Assembly: GCA_030737835.1 (NCBI GenBank)
Contig: CM060852.1
Coordinates: 23,627,185 to 23,691,184 of the forward strand
Reading direction: 5' to 3'
DNA from: Acorus gramineus
Lineage: Eukaryota; Streptophyta; Magnoliopsida; Acorales; Acoraceae
Length of the DNA: 64,000 nt
Both the position numbers and the translations under genes were made by a program. The notes under the pieces are model-generated. The model did not search any database. It saw only the letters and a program-made list of their open reading frames with translations, and was not told where the DNA came from. The first letter of the stretch is position 1. The number at the start of each line of letters is the position of its first letter. Shown in pieces: positions 57,345 to 64,000 of this stretch.

Positions 57345-57494
57345 TCATATTTTTTTCAGCGTGTCGAAAGCTTCAGTTAATGTCTCCCTCGCAACTTCTC
57401 TGCTGCATTCAATGTAAAAATCCTCTTTTGGATACTCGGTCAGCATATCCATGTATTCAGCTACCCATTCAAACCCAGGTGGTGGACCTTCCAT
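57345..57494 (-). CDS. Unrecognised 49-residue ORF upstream of the 122-residue ORF
   Basis: The ATG at 57494 starts MEGPPPGFEWVAEYMDMLTE, and the frame ends at TGA (57345-57347) after an A-run (CTGAAAAAAATATGA). The chain is protein-like (helical, acidic, Tyr/Glu-rich). It could be an upstream ORF in the leader of the 122-residue frame, or an exon joined to it through a slip in the A-run. No family was recognised. Confidence 0.35.
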   Translation of the reverse strand: MEGPPPGFEWVAEYMDMLTEYPKEDFYIECSREVARETLTEAFDTLKKI

Positions 57495-58752
57495 GTAATA
57501 TCCATTATATTACAGTTATATATATTTAACTTTTTGAAAACCCAAACCCAAAAATCTCAAAAAAAATAAAATAAAAATATGTTCCAAACCCAAAAATTCC
57601 CCAAAATAAATAAATTAATTCAAATAAAAATCAATTAGTAGAGTTATATTTAAACTCTTTTGAAACCCCAAACCGAAAAATCCCAAAAAATTAACCATGA
57701 CACCTTTATGTTCCTTGTTTTGTTCAAGCTCCCAAAGTTCCACTGTACATTTTTTTCTTCACCGCCAAAAAAAGCAAAGGAAGAAATAAAAATAAGAACT
57801 CCAAAACTAAGAAGCCTGTAGACATTCGAACAACAAATAACCATGAAAATACCTTTATGTTCTCTGTTTTGTTCAATCTTGTTCACTCAAGCTCCCCAAG
57901 TTCCTCTGTTGTTTTTTTTTTTTTTTTTACCGACCAAAAAAGCAAAGGAAGGAAAAAGAAAAAAGAAAAAGAGAAAGAAATCCAAACAAAAAAGCGCGTA
58001 GAAATTCCAAACAAAAATCCACCATCAAAATTTTTCACCACCGGGAAAGAAAAAAGAAATCTTTACAGACCAAGGACGATTGTCTGTCCCACAAATTTTT
58101 TTCACCACCATAAAATTTTTCACCCATAGAAAAAAATAAATAAAATATGTGAAATTACCGATATACCCCTGTTAGGAAAAAATTTCGTTCTCATACCATT
58201 TAGGCATGGTTTATTATATGAAGGGTTGAGAACATGAAATAATTGAGTTAAATCACATGTTATCTTATAGAGCATACGATAAAAAAAGGATAAAGCATGG
58301 ATAATTGTCCGTATTTTAAGAAAAAAAAAAGTGAGAATATTTTGTTTTAGATAAAATGTGGAATAGATTTATCCCTATTTTTTAATCTCATTTTGTAAAA
58401 CATGGACAACATTTATAACTGTCATTCTCAAAAAAACAAAAATAAAAAACTTCATCAAATCAAAACCAACAATATTAATGTTCCTTTAATAGAAATGGTA
58501 GACTTGATATTTTTTAATTTTTTTTTGAAGTTGTCACATATTTTGCATCATGTGATTCAAATGCAAAGTTAAGGATAAGAATACAAAAAATATAGGGATA
58601 ACAAATTGCATTACTAAATGTAAATATGGATAAAAATAATGATTTTTTTATCCTCATAAATTTGGCTAGCTTATCTTAAATATTTATCATTTTACCAAAT
58701 TAGGTCTTAAGGTATAGTTATATAACAGTATAAAAATAGATGATGGGAAAAA
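57495..58752. other. AT-rich intergenic
   Basis: A block of about 140 bp containing ACCATGA(C/A)A(C/A)(C/T)ACCTTTATGTTC and GTTC(A/C)A(C/A)(C/G)CTCCC(C/A)AAGTTCC occurs twice (near 57690-57790 and 57835-57960). No gene was seen. Confidence 0.45.
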
Positions 58753-59282
58753 TTCAAATAAACCTCCGTAAACTCCCTCAAATCTATATAACCCCTTGAA
58801 TTTCCTTAAAGTCCATATAACCCCCTAAAAATATTTATATAAATCCAAATAGTCCCCTGAGTTAAATTTTCGTTAACAGATTATGATTATTCTGTGAATA
58901 TTTTGTCCGGTTAACCCTGGTTGAAAACATAGTATACTAAAACACCCCTATAATGTGTTAAAAATATAAAACAAATCATTTGTAAATGACGATTTTATCC
59001 TTCCAGATAGGGTTTTATAATCTATTAATAGAGAAAAAAAACGTCATGTACAAAAGGTATTTCGCATTTTTAACAAATTATTGAAGGTCTTTTGTATACT
59101 TTATTTTTAGTCAGGGTTAATCAAATAGAATATTCGCGGAATATTCCTCATCTCAACTAAAGTTTAACTCGAGTTTATTTAGATTTACATAGTTGTTTTC
59201 AAGGGGTTATAATGATTTTAGAAAATTCTAGGGGGTTTATGTATTTCAGGAAATTTAAGGGGGTCATTTGGATTTTTCTCAT
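58753..59282. mobile_element. Mutator-like MITE, same family as 237-743
   Basis: The left arm (GGGAAAAATTCAAATAAACC, CATATAACCCCCTAAAA, TTAAATTTTCGTTAACAG) and inverted right arm (ending AAATTTAAGGGGGTCATTTGG) align with the elements at 237 and 36827. It is about 530 bp and non-coding. The target duplication is not clear. Confidence 0.75.
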
Positions 59283-60059
59283 ATATCTATACATCTCTAC
59301 TTTATCTATACAATGAGGACAAAAGATTTGAACAATATTTGTCATCTTCCACACACTCTTATTATCAAGTGTGATATAAAGTGCGATTACAAGGTAGAAA
59401 GTGTTAGAATAAAGACAAAAAACATCCTTCGCCCAAATAGCTCCCTTGCACATCGATCCCCGGGGCATACCAATTTCACGATTAGACTCCTATCTGTGTT
59501 ACAAATAGGACCCTGATCTATTCCGGTTATTTGAATATCGACCCCAGGGTCTAACAAATTCACAACCAGGCCCAAAAAATATCCTTCGCCCTACAGCTCC
59601 CTGCCGATCGACCACAGGGTCACAACCAGACCACTATCTGTGTTACAAATAGGTCCTTGATATATTTAAGTTATTTGCATATCAACTCCTAGGGTCTACC
59701 AATTTTACAGCCAGGCCCCTATCTGTGTTACAAACATGCCACTAATCCAGATTTTCATATTTATAGCCAGGTCCTATCTGTGTTTCATATTTCTCATTTT
59801 CTTAGTTTATTTATATAGACAAAGGGGAAACTTTTGGTGAGTGAAGGGATTTAAATTGAGCGACTTGTTTTGTGTAGCTTCTTAATTCTTCTTTTGGTGT
59901 GTAAAGGGGGGATCGGAACCTCTGTTTCGACCAAACAGAGTTCCTCTGTTTCGACCAACCGGAAGGCGACGCGTGGCTAGTTTTTCACGTGAGAGCACGT
60001 GATGGATTCTTAACAGAGATCCTGGGAAATACTCCGTCTCCTTCCGTCTGTTTCGACCA
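59283..60059. other. Intergenic
   Basis: A repeated block with ATCCTTCGCCC...CTCCCT...ATCGACC and CCTATCTGTGTTACAAA words occurs two to three times (59430-59530, 59580-59660, 59705-59790). No gene was seen. Confidence 0.45.
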
Positions 60060-60693
60060 CGCATCTCTCTCCTCCCTCAGAACAAACCAAAAGCCCTAAC
60101 CACCGCCCCTCTTTCGAAACCCATAACCACCGCCTTCCGACGCCGTCGCCCTCGCCACCACCGCCTTCCGACCGCCCCTCGTCGAAGCCCCAGTTCATCT
60201 TCCTCTGTGGGTTTTGGAGGTCTTCGATCTTCTTTATCAGCTCTTCCGTGGGTTATATTGGGAGGTACATCTCTGCTTGGAGCCCCACTTGTATTTTTTT
60301 TTTTTTTTTTTTCTGTTGTGGGTTTTCAATTCTTAGTAATAAATTGAGATTGAATGCCTACCCTTCACTTGAAAAAAGAAAAAGAAAAAAATTGTGATGC
60401 TGATGATGACATGAATTGAATGGGTCTTATTCTCTTCTCTTGTGGTCCTTTATATAATTTCTTTTCTTTTGCTTCTTGGGTTTATTGTAATGCTGTTTGT
60501 AGTAGCTTTCTTTTTTCTGTTTGCCTTTAGTTCTCATTTTCCACTGAAATCTTTAGTGGGTATGTAATTTTTGATAGTTTGGTTCATACGGTTTTTTATG
60601 TATGCTCATTTGGATTCATTATTTGAGTTGGTTTGAATCATGTACTAATTTTTGGAATGATATGAGATGAATGATATGTTTTATTGTAGGTTC
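60060..60693 (+). promoter_or_regulatory. 5' leader exon and intron of the RNase H1-N gene
   Basis: GC-richer, pyrimidine-rich leader sequence (about 60070-60263, starting near AAGCCCTAACCACC) ends at a donor GGGAG|GTACATC. An intron then runs to TTATTGTAG (60681-60689), directly before the coding exon. A 5' UTR intron is common in plant genes. The leader limits are inferred. Confidence 0.5.
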
Positions 60694-61110
60694 ATGGCAA
60701 AATTTAAGTATTACGCAGTTGCAATAGGCAGGACCCCAGGCGTGTATACGAATTGGCCTGAATGCAAAGCACAAATACATGAGTTTCGAGAGCCAATATT
60801 CAGGGGCTTTCAAAATCTTGAGGAGGCCAATGAATTTGTTACCAAGCATGCCGTCCACTCCACTACTGACCATTCCACTCCATTGCTGACCTCTTCAAAG
60901 AGAGGTAGTTCAAGCCCAGCACCTACATGCATGATTTCCCAAACTGATCCACTGCAAAGAGAGGTAGTACAAGCTCAGCATCCACATGAATGCCCACCTA
61001 CATCAGTTGTTTTGCCTATCACTCATATCATACTTGCCATGTTCGGTTGTACTATTTTCTTGTTGGTCCTGATTCTCACAATTCTCATCCTCATTTTTTA
61101 TCACATGTAA
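60694..61110 (+). CDS. RNase H1 N-terminal (viroplasmin-type) domain protein with C-terminal membrane anchor
   Basis: Encodes 138 residues (MAKFKYYAVAIGRTPGVYTN...). Residues about 4-52 match the RNase H1 N-terminal / Cauli_VI domain: KYYAVAxGRxPGVYTxWxEC, then FRGFQNLEEANEFV. In RNase H1 this small domain binds RNA/DNA hybrids or double-stranded RNA. Here no RNase H catalytic domain follows. Instead there is a Ser/Thr/Pro-rich linker and a very hydrophobic C-terminus (about residues 105-136: IILAMFGCTIFLLVLILTIL), a likely tail anchor. The ATG is chosen because it follows a good 3' splice site by 4 nt and starts the domain; an in-frame ATG 27 nt upstream would lie in the intron. It is a host gene, not a virus insertion. 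Confidence 0.8.
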   Translation: MAKFKYYAVAIGRTPGVYTNWPECKAQIHEFREPIFRGFQNLEEANEFVTKHAVHSTTDHSTPLLTSSKRGSSSPAPTCMISQTDPLQREVVQAQHPHECPPTSVVLPITHIILAMFGCTIFLLVLILTILILIFYHM

Positions 61111-63310
61111 TTTTGGTTGGTTTTGATGCCTTGGAGTTGTAATTTTGATTTGGGACAATAGGTTATGGTTGTGGACATCTGTGTTTGAAGGAATGTGTAT
61201 GGTTATGAAAGTTTGTATTTGAATTAGTATTTGAATGAATGTTTCATTAGTATTCACACGGTCAATGCACAAAGTATTTGAATGAATGAATGATTTGGTT
61301 GGTGAATGATGATGGAAAATCTTGATATTGCATAAAAAAAACATGAGGCTTGTGATTTAATGTCTGTTCCCATGTAAGTCTTTCCTTCATACTGTTTTAT
61401 TGATGGAAAATCTTGATACTATTTTATAAGGATTAGATGTTGGGGAAACACAGTTTTCAGGGTGGTTGGATTAGGTGACGTTTTATTGATGGAATTGTGG
61501 CTTATACTTTATACAGCAGATGCATTGACTCAGGTTATTGATGTATGTTTCTTTGGGAATAGCCATGGAAAAGATATGGATTTTATGGTAGAAGATGTTA
61601 TGGACATGCTTATGTGCTTTGAAATTATATGCCTTTTACCTGTGCTTAGAGTACAAGTTGTGTGTTAGACGCCTATGGATCTTATTGTAGAATATGTTAT
61701 GGATGTACTTATGTGCTTTGAATATATATGCCTTTTACCAGTATTTACAGAGTACGAGCTAATTTTATATGTGCAATTTTTTTAAAAAGTATTATGGTGC
61801 CTAAACTGAAGGGTGAAAATCCAAATAGATTGATGTTCATGACAGAATTGCAAATTTTTGTAATAGCATTCTGTTATTTTTTATTTCAGGGCAACTTGGA
61901 TTAGGAGTTTTTTTTTTTTTAGAGAAAGGTAAGAGTTTCAGTGATGGAAAATGTATCTCGGACAAAATTGGAGATGATAGATATCCTTAAATGAAAAAAA
62001 AAATTAAATTGTAGTTCGGGGCCTACAAGTTTTAGTGCTAGTTGATTTTCAGTCTCTTTAATCAGGCTTAGCTGCATATCCCCTTTTCATGCTTGATTAG
62101 ATATGCTTAGAAGGGTTTGTTTCTTCTGATGTTGCTTTTTGTGTATTTGTGCATGAAATTTCTTAGCTGCCATGGATGTTATTCTTTAAACTCATGGACA
62201 CAAATGATCTGATAGCTTCTGTTTTACTCTAGTTTAGAGTTAATGCCTCAAACTCCTGTCCAAGATTCAAGAGTTCATATAAACGTAAATCACCTCAATT
62301 CACTCAGAAAGGATTTTGATTAGTGAACTCTATGTAACATTAACATATCCATATATACAATAATGCTATGACAAGTACAAGAATTTCATATACAAACTGG
62401 TGAAAAGATCTATAATAGAAGCATATCATTGCAAAGCATACATATGGATGCAGTCTATGCTTCACAGTTTACCAGCTATTAAAGCAACCACGTACCCCAA
62501 ATAAACCATCAGATAAGGTGGATGTTTTATTTATCATCATCTCATCTTGAGATTCATCCCGAAAAAGATCTGACAGCACTACGAGATGGAATGAAACCAC
62601 CGCAACTATAATGGCATGGAATGTAGAGAAACCCCTGCAGGTGACAATGTGGTCAAATTCCGATAACAAAGTAAATAATATAGCATGCACCAACCAGAAG
62701 CATGCACACATTTGTGTAAGCAAAATGTATCACCTGTTATTCCACTCAACTTTCTGTGTGTTGCTTAGCTTAGCATACCCCTTGATATACAGTGAGCTAA
62801 ACAATCCTGTCACCTCATAGATCTTCACCGAAATAACAAAAAAATGAATATGTCTTTTTGACGTTTTAGATTGAAAAGTTGAAGCTAAAGAGGAATCTAT
62901 GAAATTGAACTTAATAGTACATGCGTGCATAAGTAGCAAAGACTTCAAAACTTCTTGACTCTGAAGTAAGGAGAAGCAAATGAAGTTATGCAAACAAAAA
63001 CAAAAATTCTTCACCCTACAATCAGAATTCCACAATACATAATATAATCAGAATTCCACAATACATAATATAATCGCAAAATGCAGAACACACACACTAT
63101 AATGTTTGAGGACAACTCCACTCCACTGAATATGGAAATTGATGCAACTCCAAGAGACAAAAGCAGTCCAGACAACCTTGAATTGTGTAAGACTCCAAAC
63201 TCCATCTAGTACCTGTAATATAAATTTATCTATGTTAATTTTTGTGATGAACTCATTAAATGAAATCAAGTATACTAGTGTATTTTAAAAATTAACATTA
63301 CACATGACAA
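61111..63310. other. Intergenic and 3' flanks
   Basis: Bases 61578-61652 and 61677-61752 are tandem copies (GTAGAAGATGTTATGGACAT, GTGCTTTGAA, ATGCCTTTTACC). The 62470-63310 stretch is probably the 3' UTR of the FAR1-related gene, with a possible UTR exon after the acceptor TATTACAG near 63214. Two tandem copies of CAGAATTCCACAATACATAA lie at about 63022-63070. No further coding gene was seen. Confidence 0.5.
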
Positions 63311-64000
63311 TCAAAAATCTGTGCTCCTCCTCCATTCTTCAGAAAAATTTGATGCTTCACTCATTTGAGTAGGATAAAAAAGGGATTCCTGTGCCTGCGA
63401 TAGAATTGATTTAACATCATTGAAGTATATATGAAATATAAATTCCATCCACAACAAAAAAAAAATGAAATGTACCTGAAGCAATTGAGTCATTGAAGTC
63501 ATTCCTTGACTGCTATCGTAGTTCCCAACTATGGGGGCTCTCATTCCTTGCGCAAATGTTTGAGGGCTCTCAATCGCAATGTGGGACGCATGTTGGGACA
63601 CACGTTGAGTTTGAGAGCTTTGACCTCGTGATCCCTTCTCCAACGCGCCGATCCATCTTTTTTGAGGCTTCCCTCCCACAGTCTTCTTTCCTCTTCTTTT
63701 AAAGCCTTTAGCAATCTCATTGTTCAGATTGCTTTCCACCTCATGTTGCTCATTGTCATCTTGCAAATTTTGAGATGATGTCCGCAAATCTATCTCAACC
63801 TCCTCCATTATCTCTTTTGTGCGACGTTTAAGTAGCTCTGTTGAATGATCTGTTTCAGATGCCTTGGATGCCACTTGAATGAGACCATGACTTAATTGTT
63901 GAAATCGTCTTCCCAAATCAGAAATAGCATCAACTTGTACTGAAGAAGAACACATATCATGCACAACACCGGATTTTGCATATCTTGTCCACCTCTTCAA
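63311..64000 (-). CDS. FAR1-RELATED SEQUENCE-like protein, C-terminal part
   Basis: The minus-strand gene enters from the right edge, so the N-terminal zinc finger, MULE-type transposase-like domain and SWIM finger are outside the window. The first visible residues, LKRWTRYAKSGVV, match the conserved C-terminal end of the SWIM region in plant FAR1/FHY3 proteins ('ILxRWTxxAK'). A 175-residue exon (64000-63476) follows, with a basic patch KGFKRRGKKTVGGKPQKRW that could be a nuclear signal. It ends QLLQ at a GT donor. The last exon (63394-63311) encodes AQESLFYPTQMSEASNFSEE and stops at TGA. FAR1-type proteins are transcription factors that arose from Mutator-like transposases. No break is seen in the visible part. 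Confidence 0.8.
   Translation of the reverse strand: MKRWTRYAKSGVVHDMCSSSVQVDAISDLGRRFQQLSHGLIQVASKASETDHSTELLKRRTKEIMEEVEIDLRTSSQNLQDDNEQHEVESNLNNEIAKGFKRRGKKTVGGKPQKRWIGALEKGSRGQSSQTQRVSQHASHIAIESPQTFAQGMRAPIVGNYDSSQGMTSMTQLLQVHFIFFLLWMEFIFHIYFNDVKSILSQAQESLFYPTQMSEASNFSEEWRRSTDF

Noticed and set aside
59430-59790. Repeated ATCGACC...CCTATCTGTG block as a regulatory array
   Set aside because: Only two or three degenerate copies with irregular spacing; no support for function.
60694-61110. Endogenous caulimovirus (pararetrovirus) insertion
   Set aside because: Only the viroplasmin-type domain is present. There is no movement protein, coat protein, reverse transcriptase or tRNA primer site, and the gene has a host-like 5' leader intron and tail anchor.
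1-64000. CRISPR arrays, operons, rRNA or tRNA genes
   Set aside because: None seen. The direct repeats present are microsatellites, 60-120 bp tandem units or transposon arms, and the only tRNA-like sequence is the SINE's B box.

Overview
This window is nuclear DNA from a flowering plant, most likely a woody eudicot. Genes have GT..AG introns in AT-rich sequence. Plant-specific families are present: PLATZ zinc finger, F-box/DUF295, FAR1-related, RNase T2 with plant intron positions, PPR, and a plant-type RNase H1 N-terminal domain. Much of the rest is transposable elements of plant type: Ty1/copia with an initiator-Met-tRNA primer site, an L1-clade LINE with a zf-RVT tail, a tRNA-type SINE, hAT, CACTA, Mutator-like and Harbinger elements. 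The species cannot be named from sequence alone.

Layout. 1-2.3 kb: two Mutator-like elements of one family, the second carrying broken PPR and BCS1-like AAA-ATPase fragments plus a SINE. 2.7-4.2 kb: a PLATZ gene with a C-terminal EAR-like motif, broken in exon 4 by a retroposed, poly(A)-tailed insert. 5.2-11.4 kb: a trihelix-like fragment, a decayed second PLATZ copy, and the LINE that splits it. 11.9-15.6 kb: repeats, an LTR-like piece and a 1-kb palindrome. 16.2-17.8 kb: an intact four-exon RNase T2 gene that lacks both catalytic histidines. 18.0-20.1 kb: a CACTA element and a 0.46-kb hairpin. 20.5-25.1 kb: a nearly complete Ty1/copia element with two similar 233-bp LTRs. 27.3-32.0 and 37.8-41.3 kb: a dispersed segmental duplication carrying a long coiled-coil gene, intact in the second copy and cut by an in-frame TGA in the first. 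32.0-32.3 kb: a two-exon gene for a 70-residue secreted cysteine-rich peptide. 33.6-37.6 kb: copia and LINE remnants, a PLATZ fragment, and hAT, Mutator-like and Harbinger elements. 46.3-52.4 kb: an F-box/DUF295 array (one intact gene, two broken near-identical tandem copies, two tiny remnants). 53.7-56.2 kb: a Mutator-like element and the 3' half of another PLATZ gene. 57 kb: two unrecognised small ORFs. 60.7-61.1 kb: a 138-residue protein with an RNase H1 N-terminal (viroplasmin-type) domain and a C-terminal membrane anchor. 63.3 kb to the end: the C-terminus of a FAR1-related gene on the minus strand.

The genes do not form an operon-like system. The common themes are local duplication followed by decay (PLATZ, coiled-coil, F-box) and repeated insertion by transposons. 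The most interesting gene-level items are the RNase T2 pseudoenzyme, the coiled-coil pair, the small cysteine-rich peptide and the tail-anchored RNase H1-N protein.
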